Positions 11,173-24,255 of a stretch of DNA of 64,000 bases are shown piece by piece (positions within the stretch are counted from its first letter, which is position 1; each line of letters opens with the position of its first letter). Below the pieces are notes generated by a model. The model was given only the letters and a program-made list of their open reading frames with translations. It ran no database searches and was not told where the DNA came from. The stretch spans positions 62,001-126,000 of the forward strand of contig MU858091.1 in NCBI GenBank assembly GCA_033297075.1, written 5' to 3'. This DNA comes from Rhypophila decipiens (Eukaryota > Ascomycota > Sordariomycetes > Sordariales > Naviculisporaceae). A program made the position numbers and the translations under genes.

Positions 11173-12862
11173 ATGGACCGATTCAACTTTTTCTCTCGCA
11201 ACAACCGCGAGAACACGACGGCCGAGCCCTCTATCGCTAGCCGACGTGAAGAACGCCGAGAGGAATATGACGACGAGTCGCCATTATCACCTCGCGTGAT
11301 GCCGGATATCGAGGCGCAGAGGGGTGTACCAGAAATGGTTGAACGCCCGGCGCCCCACGCGAGCTTTCTTCCACGCTTTCGCCCGGCCATCCCTAGCTGG
11401 TTCAGTGTTGCGAGTTCCCGTCGACAGCAGGACCAGGTACGGCCGTCGAGCAGTCATTATTCAGGCGATGGGTTACCGCCAGATACAGTCGTAAATGGCG
11501 GCGGACTAGAGAGTCCCAAGACACCGCTTTTCCGGATTAGACCTCAGGATTTGCCCAGTACGCGGCTTCACTTACCAAATCTCACACGGACGTGGACGCA
11601 GGGGTCAAATGGGCCACCGACGAGGCCGGGTACTTCCCGGGCGGGACCCGACATGGCCGATGAGATAGCAGTTCCTACGCCAGCTGTAACCGCCGCTATG
11701 CGACAAGTTTCAGCCGGAACGGAAACCGGCAGAGAGAGAAGACACCACCGTAGAGGCGGTAGCGATGGCTCTCGCCGATCCCGTCGTCACAGGTCAAATC
11801 GGTCTCGAGATGAAACAGATAACAGCGCAAGACGGGACGATGACTCTCGGAGCAGTAGGAGACAAAGGCGTCGAGACCGAGAACGAGCCCGCGAGAACGG
11901 GCATCTTGATGAACAGGAGCAACAATCCCGCGAAAGGCATCGTCGCCACCGGAGAAGAGAGCGAGAAGGGGAACGAGCACGGCGACCCCCGCCCAAGCAT
12001 TTTCTGTTCTGTTTCCCATGGATCAAGTCGCGGAGGATGCGGACCCAGGTTCTGCGGTGCTTTGTGTCTGGGATTTTGTTAGCCATGTTGCTGACCATCT
12101 GTAAGTCTCCTTGTCTACAAAGATGTTGATATGAGTGAATATTGACAGTCCTGATTTTTGACAGACCTCGTACTCTCCATAACCAAGAACATCAACAACA
12201 GCGAGTTTACCGTCTTGTTGATTCTCATCATCCTCTTCATCACCATCTTCTTTTGCCACAGCCTGATCCGCATCTGCATGATGGTTGTCAAGGGCGGACG
12301 AAATCCAGAGGAGACGGAGGACTCTCGAGAAACCACCCAGCTTCCTCATTTTTCCGGCCCGGGAGGATATGCGATTCCTCGCGAACCTATTCGGGTTGTG
12401 CTGGCGCGTGATGAGGAGGCTGTGGGCATCGAGAGCGAGACGACCAAGATCCAACCTCCTGCTTATGGTCTTTGGCGAGAGAGTGTGGTGAGTGCTACCC
12501 ACCTACCAATTATCTCATTCAGTCGGGAATCTGTTTACTAATTATCTGCCTTGCAGAGGGTCGATCCCAACCGTATATACTGGCAGCGCAACGAGGAAGC
12601 CTCATCGCCTACCCCGGAGGAGGAATCATCTGCCTCGAGCAGCACCGATAGCAGCAGTAGCAGCAGCAGCAACAGCAGTGAAAGCAGCAGAGGAGGACAA
12701 AGAACCGACACCCATCGACCGCCGTCATACATATCAGAAGACGGGGTCAATTATGTGATCGAGGCCCAGCCGCGATCGATAGCCCCGACTACGGAGGTCC
12801 CCCTGAGGTCGAGCATGCATCCTTCTGAGCTGGGTCGTGCGGCTCCCCCGGCAGGATGGTAG
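11173..12862 (+). CDS. Arg/Ser-rich protein with two membrane helices, unknown
   Basis: Exons 11173-12100, 12165-12487 and 12557-12862 give 518 residues. The N-terminal 280 residues are disordered and very basic, with many Arg-Arg, Arg-Ser and Arg-Glu runs around 185-285. Two hydrophobic segments follow at about 296-316 and 325-352, the first spanning the exon 1/2 junction, which supports that splice. The C-terminal 160 residues contain a Ser-rich acidic stretch encoded by AGC repeats. With both termini strongly polar and two close helices, both ends probably lie in the cytoplasm, though this is inference. Introns are GT-AG with good donors (GTAAGT, GTGAGT). I do not recognise a named family; it resembles unnamed conserved membrane proteins of filamentous ascomycetes. 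Confidence 0.85.
12651..12690 (+). repeat. AGC-type triplet repeat coding poly-Ser
   Basis: An imperfect (AGC)n tract in exon 3 of the gene at 11173, with AGT, AAC and GAA interruptions, encodes a Ser run. Such tracts are prone to length change. Confidence 0.85.
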
Positions 12863-15800
12863 AAGTCGAGAGAAGGACGTGGAAGGGAAAGGACACATAA
12901 TTGTTGAGCGGTACGCCCGGGGTGGAACTTTAAATAAGGTTTGGCAGGTGAAAACCCGTTGAAAACCGTTGAGAAGGTATAATAATTGGGTCTTGACACA
13001 TGGATGGCGCTTTCAGGGTTGGTTAGTCAGACCGTTTGGCCATGAGAGAGTGGAATAATTGGTAATTGATGCATGAGGTGAGTGCATTGCATTATTCTTG
13101 GCTGGCAGGAAAGTGGTAAAGTCTTTTTTTGATTGCAAGCATGGCGTTTGTGCACGGCAGAGTGTGGATTGCTTTTCTGATACATACATACAGTACATAT
13201 TCGGGCGTTACTCCTTTGAAGGCGGAAGGAATAAATACCAGGTATCCTTACGGACATTCTTACAGACGTCAGAGTGCCATTATCGCATGTCCTTGCCTTA
13301 AAAACTTGAAAAGCCTTTTGGGTGGCATTCTCTTGGCTGTGGTGCGGTAGACAGCTTGAGTAAGTGAGCTTTGTCACAACCTTTACTACATCTCTATCTG
13401 GGTAGGTACTAGATACCTAGGATGATTACAACGAAGAAACTACCATGAGAGTATAAAGGAGTCAATTGGCTCTAATGTTTGAACTACAGTCTGTGGCCGG
13501 TCCCCTGCGTTCATTCCCCATATTGCCATCGAAATATATGTCTCGCGAACTTCACATGATTGAGATCCATTTTGTCTTTCATGTGGTTGCCATTGGGGGC
13601 TGAGCCTGGGTGACACTTTGCTCAACTAGACTGAATCCTGTAGACCAGCAGATGTCAAGTCATCGAGGATCCGTATTTCCCACTAAAGAAGCATGTAGCA
13701 ATCCATAGTGAAAGCTTGGAAGTTGGAGTCTTGATGCCGGGCGTATGTGTGCGGCGTTCACCGTCTCGTCCGATATCGCCGTGATGTGATGCATTATGAG
13801 GCGGGACTAGAAAACCTATGGAGGCTCGAGATCAGGGGCTACATTAGATGAGCAAGTAACTACCGTGTAGCAACTAGGGTGAAGCCAAGAAGCTGAGGTG
13901 GAGGTCTGCGAGAAACAGAGCTGCCTGGCGGCATGTGTTTGGAAGTTATTATGCAAGGGAGAAGTAAATATCTTGCCATATGATGGACCAGACTGGGTGG
14001 CGACGGCTGAACTGAGTTGCTCCCCCTGCAGCCGGCGTAGTCGGATCACGAGCTTGTCTCCTGAAGAAGTTGCCCGACAAAAGTGGGACGTCGGAGATAT
14101 GATGTCTGTGGCATATGTACAAAAAGACTGCTGGCTTGTGCTAGGGTCTCTTGATGTGCATACCGTGAGGATTTGTGCCGGTCTGATTAACATGACCACG
14201 GAGATGTCCACGCTTTATGGATTGTGCGATACCGGCAGTGTACGTAATGTCAACACATGGCATCGTAGATGGGTACAATGAAGCAAGGCATATATTGCTC
14301 AACAGACCGATGGATCGACAGATCATGGATATGACGATGAGCAGGCCCGCTTGACAAGCCTTTTCTCGACATGTCACTTCTGGCCCATATTTCCAGTGTC
14401 GATGGCATGTGCAGTATAGACAGATGAAATAGCCTCCATATCGGCCTATTCTTAAGCTTAGCTTTGAGAAAGAACAGCTCGAAACATTCTACATGTCTTT
14501 AAAGGTAGAGGGAGGCAACCCTGATCCGGTCATCAGTTGTCAAATTCAGAATCCTCCCCGCGGAAAATCTCAGGGAAAGCCGGGCCGGAACGAAGATAAA
14601 TCACAAGCCCAAGAGTGAGGGAAGCTTGGAATTGCATGTAAAGGGGTAAAATAATCATGTCAAGGCTTACATCTCCGTGGGCTTGGTGATGGGACTGCCG
14701 TGTAGGTGATACTTGTTGTTCCAGCGAGTGGCTTCAAAACCTCCACTCAGGTCATCAACTCAGATCATCATAGCTATCAACGAAAGGTTCCATTTGAACT
14801 GAATAGAGTTTTTCGTATTCGTTTTATCTTGCGGTCCCGTGGCTCGATTCGATCAAGTAGCTGCATTTGAGAGCGGAATCTGGCAAATACACGATATCTA
14901 GGTTTTCCCGCGCAGAGTTCGGTGAAAGACAAGGAGATGCTGTGATACGATGCGATGCACAAAAGATGAAACAAGTCTGTTGACTTGTGTCGTTGCAGTT
15001 GTCCTATACCTAAGGTTCGGCGAGGCGATAACAAATCCGGGAGGCGACGGAGATGTGGGGCCTTGCTTTTCCACCGGTCCGGAGCGGGAGGAGTTGCAGC
15101 CTTGCTCCGGAAATCGGTCCTGCTCCGAGACCACACTACACCACTCACACCCAACCCACTGCATTCTCGAGTCCTCGCATTGGGGCGGCAAATACATACC
15201 CCGCAAAGGGCCACTTCTTTCATGTTCGTTCTTTTTTGCGCCAAAAAGTGCGGGACAAGTCACATTGCGACATTTCTTTCGTTCCTTTTTCTCTCCAGCT
15301 GAATGGATTTCCAGGACTAGCCGACCGCCATGTGTGTATTATTAGTTTCCTGTTGCGCCCAAAGGTTACGCTGTCGTTTGCCTGTGCCCTGTGACCGCAG
15401 GGTGCTGCATGCTTCCAAGTTGGGTTCACAAGAATTGGCAGCCAGCCAGCCGCTCTTGATGGGTTCGGGACAACCCCATCTGGTTCTGTGGCCGTCCCGT
15501 TTAGGTCTTCCGGCCGCTCAAACCCCTTTCCCATTGCTGTTCCCTGGCACACGCACACGGCGCACTGGGGATTTTTTGAGTGGCTCCTGCGTTTTTTGTT
15601 GTGTGCGCGACGAGGCACGGCAAATCAATCCTCTTGTGTGACAGTAGACGTCAGGCATGATTGGGCAGGAACTCCTTCCAGGGTCTCATTCGCAGCGGGG
15701 TTGGTCAATACAGAAACCTTCTAGGGCTGTCCTCCAAGTTGCACACTGCAATACTGATTCTAGATTCTGTACGGATATGTACGTACCTGACACGACAGCT

Positions 15801-17872
15801 GCAGTTGTCACCATCATCTAGCGCTGACAGCAGATGCGTGAGCTGATGTTGACAATGGTAACATAAATCTCCTTGCGTGGACTCTGAACTTTGTGACGGG
15901 TTGGGGTTTCTACGGAGTAGATACGTATTAGAATATGGGCTAGGGATGACCCCGCATCCAATGCTCAGATCTCGTCTTCTCCTCAACCCTTCCGTGGGAG
16001 AGTTCAAAAGATTGATACATGTAACTAGCTATAAGATATTGGGAATTCGCATATAATGACTTCTTTGCAGCCTCGGTCAGCACTCAAGGCATTTAGCAGC
16101 TTATATCGACATCAACACGTGCAAGCTCAAAATTTGGAAAGAGCGGTCCGTATCTTTCCATGGAGGGGCAAAGGTCAAAGGCTAGGGAGACCGATCTCGC
16201 CGCAAACTCCATTTTTCTGGGGCCCGAGTCAGACATGAACCATTGACAAGGGATATCTGCTCCAGGAGGGGCTGCTCTCGCTGCGCTGCAGGTAGGTTCC
16301 AACTTGCTCTGTGAGTGAGAGTGATGTGTGGCCGACCCCTCAAGTGGGCACTTTTAGGTCCATCACCAGTGCCAAGCACATGAGTTTTTCCCCTCTTCAT
16401 GCCTGCTGTGCAGAGTGGCAGCTGAGAAGGGGTGAAAAAAGCTCACAAGAATACAATCTAGCCAACTCTCCCACGGCCGGAGTGGGCAATGCCAGGTAGT
16501 TGCGCCTGAACAAAGACTGCGCAACTGCAACAATATGGCCAAAAAGGCCACGGTTGTGGAAGGAAGGAATGAAGCACTGGTCCAAGAGAGCACCACAACG
16601 CAAGGGCCCGTCAGCGGCAACTAGCCCTGGTCTCTAGCCGAAAAAGTGGACGTCGAGGGCCAAGGTGGATAAGAGCATGAATAGGTACCTTCCAAGTACT
16701 TCCCCTCGGCTAGCGGATCGATGCCAAGGGTGGCTTCCCGCCGCAAAACAACCAAGAAGAAAGAGGGAGCGTGCTAGCCCCGCTGGGGCCGGACGCCCGT
16801 ACCTGGGAAGTCACCTGGGCGTGCGAGCTCCTTAGTGCCTGCTTTCATGCTTTGCTGGTCCTGGGCGCTACTGGCGCCGGCGCTATCCCTTCCATCCACA
16901 TGGACCACATCCTACTCCGTAACCTACTTGTTCCCGTCCCATCCGCCTTCGCCTCTCTCTCCTCTCCTCCTCTTCTCCCTCTCAGCATTCCCTTGAATCA
17001 CATCATTTGCTCAACACCAGGTTTTCTTTGGGTTGTCGTTGTTGGAGAAGAAGTCGGAGACAGTAGTGTTGTTGTCGCCGGATCGAGGAACAAAGTTTTA
17101 TTTCACTTCTTATTTCTTTTTGGCTGGAGAATCCAAACTTTGGGGCCTTTATCACTCAGGTTCAGTTTACACGCTCTCTTCCTAAAGGTAAGCTTTCTTC
17201 TCTCCATATCTTGATGCCCTTCACTGGGCGGCTTGCATGTTGGCGACACTCTGGGATGCGTTTGCGTGGGCCCTTTCCATGAGGGAATGGATCCGACATG
17301 TGCCCTCCGCAGACATCTGCTCGCCACAACCTTATCCGACGCCATGTTGCCAAAATCCTCTCCATCACGGCGCCTTTCACCGACGTCCACCACCGCCTCG
17401 CATGCCCGATCTCAATGCTGGGCCGGCTTCGCAACCGCATCCAACAAACTTTCAAAGCCTTGGACCCGCGTCTACGACACCATCGCTCCCTGTATCAACT
17501 CTATCCATATGCAAGAGAGATTCGGGCTATATTGTGCTCAAGCACGGCAACTGCGCCAGGAGCCCCAATGGGCTGTCGAAGCTGTCCTAGCCACTGCAAT
17601 ACGGAGCTTCCCTTGCGTCGGTATCAGGCCATGGAAGCCGTTGGACTTGTACCGTCGTAGAGCCTGTCCTTCTGCTCTCCTTGCGACCCACTCGACAGTT
17701 CCGGACTGCAGAATATATAAACTCGACCACCAGTCGCTTCCACAGCTACTGTCCTTCTTCCGCAACTGTCCTTCTTCCGCAACGCATCCCAACAGTGTGC
17801 AACGTGCTTCGCCCACAACGGGGGTCTCTGGCAGGTGTAGTGGACGACGGGGGATCATATTAACCAGTTGAG
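12863..17872. other. 5-kb spacer ending in the leader of the gis2-like gene
   Basis: Between 12863 and about 16900 the many short frames on both strands overlap and lack a consistent codon bias; I call no gene. From about 16900 the sequence looks like promoter and leader of the zinc-knuckle gene. A CT-rich tract lies at 16951-16990, followed by a good donor GTAAGC at 17188 and an acceptor CAG at 17865-17867, five bases before the ATG. A 5'-UTR intron of about 680 nt would fit but is not proven. Confidence 0.45.
16951..16990 (+). promoter_or_regulatory. Pyrimidine tract upstream of the gis2-like gene
   Basis: An almost unbroken C/T stretch (CTCTCTCCTCTCCTCC and on). CT tracts just upstream of the transcription start are typical of highly expressed fungal housekeeping genes. 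Its assignment to this gene is inferred from position and strand. Confidence 0.35.
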
Positions 17873-18770
17873 ATGGCAGACAAAAGAAAGACAAGAATAA
17901 TGGCGGCTATCTCCCGACGTGCCTGCTACAAGTGCGGTGAACTCGGCCATCACGCCGAGACGTGCAAGGAAACCGAGCGTCTCTGCTACAACTGTATGTA
18001 CCCCTCAAATTCACTCGTTTCTTTTGTCGAGGTCTTCGGTCCGCTAACACACGAAACAGGCAAGCAGCCAAGTAAGATTGGACTCCTGTCCAGGATGTAC
18101 CGACAAGTACGAGACTAACCCATGACGCTGTCAGGTCACGAATCTAGCAACTGCCCGCTGCCGCGTACTACTGAGCAGAAGCAGTGCTACTCCTGCCAGG
18201 GTATGGGCCACGTCCAGGCTGACTGCCCTACCCTCCGTTTGAACGGCGCAAGCCCGGCGAACCGCACCTGCTATAACTGTGGGCAACCCGGACATTTCGC
18301 TGTGGGTTTCTCTCACGCTCTCCAATTGCTTGATTCTTGGACTAACATCGGTCTAGCGTGACTGCACCAACCAGTCTGTTCCTCACCCTGGACCAGCACG
18401 GGGCGGGTTTGTTGGCCGTGGTGGATTTGGCCGCGGTGGTTTCGCTCCTCGTGGAGGCTTCGGTGGAGGACCTCGTCCCGCCACCTGCTACAAGTGCGGT
18501 GGCCCGAATCACTTCGCTCGGGATTGCCAGGCCCAGTCCATGAAGTGCTACGCCTGTGGCAAGCTCGGACACATCTCCCGTGATTGCACCGCCCCCAATG
18601 GCGGACCCCTCAACACGGCCGGCAAGTCCTGCTATTCTTGCGGCCAAACTGGGCACATCTCTCGTGATTGCCCAACAAAGAACCCCGGCGGCGAGATCAA
18701 GACCGAGAACAACGTGGCTGCTCCTGCCCAGGCACCTGCTCCTGCCGCCCCTGGAGCCCCGGCTGCTTAA
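17873..18770 (+). CDS. gis2: CCHC zinc-knuckle RNA/ssDNA-binding protein, Gis2/CNBP type
   Basis: Cellular nucleic-acid-binding protein family (yeast Gis2, fission yeast Byr3, human CNBP), which binds mRNAs and links to translation and stress granules. Exons: 17873-17993, 18060-18071, 18135-18301 and 18357-18770, giving 237 residues, or 228 from the second ATG at 17900, which has a better context and gives the usual MAAxSRRACYKCG start. Seven CX2CX4HX4C knuckles are present, the number found in CNBP. An RGG-type Gly/Arg stretch lies between knuckles 4 and 5, and the end is Ala/Pro-rich. Exon 2 is only 12 nt and completes knuckle 2 (CYNCKQPSHESSNC), so it cannot be skipped. Intron 3 has the weaker donor GTGGGT. 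Confidence 0.95.
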
Positions 18771-21700
18771 AGATTTACGACTCACGTAACACGCACGATA
18801 TTACGACAAATATGACGATACTTCACCTTTTCTTTCGTTTCTTCAGGCTCTTTGATGCTATGAATCCGGATTCAGCTTTACGACAGGATGCAAATTTGCA
18901 ACATCTTCTCACGGCGGTTCAATGATTCGGCGTCAGGGGCTCGATTACCTCGAAACAAACCAGATTTCCATTGCTTTCATGTCTGGACCAGAGATATGAA
19001 GATACGAAGAAACGGGGAAATGAAGTCTTTACTGTCTTCTCCTTGTCGTCTTTTCCTGGCACTGATATTATCTGTTTTTCTGCATCTCTTACTTCAATTC
19101 TTGTTTTCTCTTTTTTTCTTGATCACTTCATGTCCGATATCACAAGACGGTTGTGCTTCGAGTCTTGCAAGGTTCGCTACCGGACGGAAGCTCTTTAAGA
19201 AGAAAAGCGAAAGCCCAACTTACATACGATACCCCTTTCAGTCGCTCGGCCAGTGTGTGTGCTGTGGTATGAATGTGGGCCAGCGAGGGTGGCCTAGGAC
19301 AAGCAAAAGGAATACTAACGACAAATTTGTCTGGCGGTGAGAGGAGTAGTTGAGTGAGGTTGTAGATAGTTTTTGTGTGTATTGGGTCAATATACACGAC
19401 AAGTGGTGCCGACGTTGCGTTGTGTTTGTTGATGTGCTCGTTGATGTGTGTGGTGTAACTGTTGAGTGTGGTTAATGTGTTGAGTGTGTGAGTTTTGTCG
19501 TTCAACAACTGTGGTCGTCGTGCGTGGGAGGTGAGAGTGAGTTATTGGCTAGGAAGCAGTTATGGGAACGACAGAAAGTGAACCAAGATAAAAGAAGAGA
19601 GAGTAATATCACAGAAAAGCCGACGTCGAAAGACAGAAAAAAAGGAAGCTGGGAGAGGAGGCAAGAGGTCGGCATTACATTTTCTCACCTGGATGACTGA
19701 TGGCGGGAAAACGCGTAAAGATGTTTCAAGAGACGCTGGCGGCTCTTATGCGCTTATCAGCACAAGAACGATCGTCGAACACTGATGCGACCGCTCACTC
19801 ACCTCATCTCGCTCTCGGCTGCTGTGTAACGGAGCGTTCGGTATTGAAGGTTACAGGACAGCGCGCACACCACATCTATGATACGGGCGGATAGATACCT
19901 TAGTTGTGTTATTCAAACACCCAGCGACTACCAGCCGTGAGAGGAGAGGACGATTCGTGTGCTCAGTCAAGTCGCCTAAAGTCAAAAGGTACGGATATTG
20001 AGGTTCGAAAGGGAGAAGAGTTCGAGGACCCTTCCGTGCCTTACGGGCCGCATCCCACTCGACCCGCCCCGACCCGACCCAGACAGCTGGTTCGTTGCGA
20101 ACACTACTTGGCTTGACCACAGCCATGGGACGTACAATACCAAAGCTCAGATATCTTTTTCTGAACGGCCTGCTCAACGGTATGCGCGACTATCTTTAAA
20201 TACTCACTAGAGGTGCACCGCAATGACAGACACACAATTCTCAATTTCAAGGGATATGGACTTTGGGAAAACGACTCGAAGCAGATGCTGAACTGGAGGA
20301 GCATCGCAGCGGCCGGTGACGCCCACCAACACCCTCTTCCCCATATGCACAAACCGTTCTGGGCCTAGTCAACCATGCCACAGATCATCATGGTGTGTCC
20401 ATCCTGAAGGGGATTGGACAGCTAAGGTTGACGACATTAGCAGTTGCAGATTAGGTAAGGTGCTGCTATAAATACCGTATGGCTCTGATATTTGATGGAT
20501 GAAAGCCTCGGATGGCCTGAAGGTGACTAAAAGACAAGGATGCGGACGTGTGTTAGGAAGGATCGGGCCCCCAGTCGAAGAACAGTTCCGGCCCCCGGGG
20601 GCGGGCTCCACAATTCGGCGGGGGTTCCACTTAAACCGGAGGCGGGCTTCAAGTTGCGCGCTGAGCCTCAGCGCACAAGACCGCTGTTGACCGGCGCGAC
20701 AAGACAACTGCCCAGTCGCCCACTGCTCTTGGCTCACCGTCAAGCACCACCTTGGAAGCTTGATTGCATGACAGTCTGACATTCTGATGCTTGTTCATAT
20801 TGACCACCAAAAGATGAGGCCTCGAGATTTTGGATGTTCCAATAACTATATATTTTGCGCAGAATGTCATCGCTCTCGCGCAGGATATGCAAATCTCCGA
20901 CGCAACGTTGCCAGTTCATTTGATCAAAGCTGGCGTGGCTGTGATCTCAACTCCGTCGGTCTTTGTCGAAAATGGTAGGTTATGCCTGCCCGGCGGCCCG
21001 CTCCCCGTCGAAATGTTCAAGTTCACCAGCGTTCTGGATTGGATCTGACCTGCTGACATGTGGGATTCGAGTCCCATCCACCATCAAAAGAAGGAATCCG
21101 CGGACGGGTTTATCGAAGGCTAGCAGGCAGACGATATGTGGGTATGATGGGGGCTGAGCTGCTGAAAAGCACGCTGCAGTTCTTCGGTCCTCCCAACGGC
21201 CTTGGCAGTCCTCTCAGAAGCTATCCCGGTCCTACACAACACTCTCAGGCTGCTGTAGGAACCTGTTTTTGTTTGTTTCAACAGACACAGAGAGTTGCAA
21301 TGGTTGCGATGTTTTACAATTACCCGCTGCCCGACGACCTCATACGCTCGTATCGATGCAAGAAAACAGCCAAGTGGTTGCGTTTTGGGGGCAGAGGACG
21401 CTCACCTGCCCACCATCTTGAAGTTCTCAAGGCGGCTCTTTTGGCAGACATCGAGATGGCGGGGGCCTCTTTTGTAGCGTTTTTGCTATCATCATGGGGC
21501 ATGTCCAGTCCCGTCCTTTCTAGATGTGGAAGAGGCTGCTGGTGTACGGCGCATCTCAGCGAATAAGATTGACCCCGAAATTGCCGCCATATCACCAACT
21601 GCATCTTATCAATACTCCAGATTCCAGAATGCTTGATCGAGGCCTAGTGCCATCGCAGGATCCAGCGCCAAGAAGCCATCCAGCCCCAGCCCTGTCTGCA

Positions 21701-21986
21701 AGCAGGGAAAATGAAGCTTGACACCGGTTGGGAGACTAGGACCCATGGCTGCGAGGATCGGGGTTTGGAGTCTTTGGATGAGCCCTGTAAGGCTCTTTCA
21801 CCGGTTCCTCTCTGCTGAGAATGGGATGAAAAGAAATGGATATATTTTGCATGCCTCCCCGGGGCCCTGTCATCCGTTCCTCGCTGCGGAATTTCTCTTT
21901 TGTGTCGACATTGTCTTTCAGTCTCAGTTTGGCTCCCAACTGATAATAATAACAAGGTACCATCAAGACCTCTTTTCTCTCTCATT
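18771..21986. other. Spacer with a possible decayed gene
   Basis: 18771-20350 shows no gene; part of it is TGTG-rich (about 19360-19500). From 20830 to 21640 on the plus strand several frames look protein-like but are broken by stops and frame changes: 20830-21048 ends in a stop, 21060-21566 carries a credible middle part, and a different frame ends at 21636 with a further credible stretch. This could be a pseudogene remnant, but I cannot name the family. The last 250 bases are the leader of the DUF3176 gene. Confidence 0.35.
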
Positions 21987-24255
21987 ATGGCGTACCAGCA
22001 CCTAGGTCACGCCCGCAGCACCAGCAACGACGATGTCGTGTCTTCGGTCCATGACGGCGCTGATCTCGGCGATGGCGGCGTCAAAGGGTCATATCCCACC
22101 AACCGTGCCGACACAACAAGCCCAGATGCTACATTGAACCCCGGGTACACAGGCACCGAATATCACCAGCAATTATATCAACACCAACAGGCCTTCCAGC
22201 AACAGTTCCCCTCGCAGTTCATCCTCCAAGACCAACAGTATCAACAATATCCTCAGTACCAGACGGGCCAGCAACCACAACCAGAACAGTACCAGCACGT
22301 TCCTCTCCACCAAGCAGATCAGGTTGAACCAGCCAGCGAAGCGCAATACCTCCAGCAGAACGAGAAGCCAGCAGGCGATGTCGACGTCAGCGTCACACAG
22401 GTGGCCTGGCGCCGCGGATCCAAGCAGAGTGGAGGCAGCTCGCTGAAGAGCGGCGACAGTGGCAGCAGTTCTCTGTCCATGTTCTCAAAGGTCAACTCAT
22501 GGTCGTACGAGACCATGAGCATCCTGCTGGCTTTTGCCGCGCTGGGAGGCATCATCGCCGTCCTGGTCTACTTTGACGGCAAGCCGCTGCCTTCTTGGCC
22601 TTCGTCCATCACCATCAACGCAGTCATCGCCGTCCTGGCCACCATCACCACCGCCTGCATGAGCGTGCCTCTCTCCAGCGGTCTCGGACAGCTCAAATGG
22701 ATCCGGTTCAAGCAAGGACGAGCCCCGCTGTCGGATATGGAGATGTTTGACGACGCCAGCCGTAGTGCGTTTGGCGCCTTGGGCCTACTCTTCAAATTCC
22801 GCGGCGGCTTTGCGGGCTCGTTTGGCTCCCTCATCATGGTCCTTGCTCTGTTTTTGAGTCCCTTCTCCCAGCAGATTGCCACCTTTCCGAACCGGAATAT
22901 CCATGCACCTCAGCTCAACGCCACGTCCTTGCGCTCCACCAAGTATGCCCTCGCGCTTCCCGGCAAAGACAAGCTCGAGTCGTTTGTGCCCATCCTTCCT
23001 CTAAAGACTTCGGTCTATTACGGCCTGTTTGCCGAGAATAACAAGCCATGGCTCGGCTTGGACGTACAATGCGGCTCAGGCAACTGTACATGGGAACCCA
23101 TCGACACCTTGGCCATCTGCCACTCGTGCGTCGACATGAGCGAGTACATAACCCGCTACTGCTCCCAGAACACTACGACAGATGATGGCTCAGACGAGGA
23201 TAAGCAGCAGACCAACTTGGACGAGTGCGGCTGGCAGCTCCCCTCCGGGGCCAAGTTGAACTCTAGCCACGAGGTCTTTAGCATGACGTCTATCGTAAGT
23301 TCTTCTCTCTCTTTTATATCTATCTCGTCCACACACTCCAATATGCTAATCCAAACCTTTTCCCCTCCAGCTACCCAACGGAGCAGGAGACGCATCCTAC
23401 TCGACCCTAATGAAACTAATGTTCATGGGAACCGAAGCGCAAAACGGCATAGCCGGCGACCTCCGCCCCTGGGCCCAACAATGCACCCTGACGACGTGCG
23501 TCCAGCGGATCGAAGCGAGCATCACAAACGGCGACCTCAACGAAACCGTCATCTCGGTAACAACCAACGACACGGTCCCGCGGGGAATCGACCTCGCCAA
23601 ATCCCGAGTTCCCATCCAAATCACGTCCCCTTCTCCAAACGGCACGGTCGAGACGTACGAAATGGCCCGGCACGTGGTAACCGCCATCCAGGTCTGGTTT
23701 TCGGACCTCTTCCGCAACGGGACCGCCTCGCGCAGTCCGAAATTCACCGAGGGAAATCTAGAAGCTCAAAACGTGCTGGTTAACCTCACGGTTGGCATCT
23801 CGGAGGGCCCGACGTTCTTCGACACGGACATTGTCCAGGCTTTTTACTGGAACTACTACGAATACCCCAAGGGAATCGAGATGCTCATGCACGACATGGC
23901 CGTCTCCATGACAGTCAGTCTACGGAGTATCGGCGGCGAAAAAGTCCAAGGCACAGCGTACATCAACCAGACCTATGTCCATGTGCAGTGGGGTTTCGTG
24001 GCTGTGCCGGTTTTGGCGGTTGTCCTGACGACCTTGTTCTTGGTGACGGTTATTTGGAAGACCAGAAGTACCAGGACGATGCTGTGGAAGACCAGTGCGT
24101 TGGCAATGTTGTTCCATGGCCTGGACGAGGATGCGAGGGAACGGTTTGAGGATTCGAGGAGTTTTGCGGCCAAGCTCAAGGAGGCTAGGGGGGTCAAAGT
24201 GAGGTTGTCCGAGGAGGGCGGACGGACTTCGTTGAAGTTGGATCGGTTATATTAA
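21987..24255 (+). CDS. DUF3176-type fungal membrane protein
   Basis: Exons 21987-23294 and 23371-24255, joined by a 76-nt GT-AG intron (GTAAGT / CTCCAG), give 730 residues. Residues 1-170 are hydrophilic and Gln-rich (many QQY and QYQ units), probably disordered. Hydrophobic segments follow at about 172-195, 205-230 and 275-300, then a large, probably extracytoplasmic loop with several Cys and N-glycosylation sequons, then a last helix near 645-668 and a short basic cytosolic tail. The order of two helices, a conserved segment ending near FSQQI, a Cys-containing loop and a final helix is what I know of DUF3176 proteins of filamentous fungi, whose function is unknown. The start is the ATG at 21987 (ATTATGGCG), since the open frame upstream lacks a good context. 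Confidence 0.85.

Noticed and set aside
21060..21078. T-arm-like GGGATTCGAGTCCC on the plus strand
   Set aside because: The base before TTC is A instead of the required G, the stem register of a T arm fails, and no A box lies 30-60 nt upstream.
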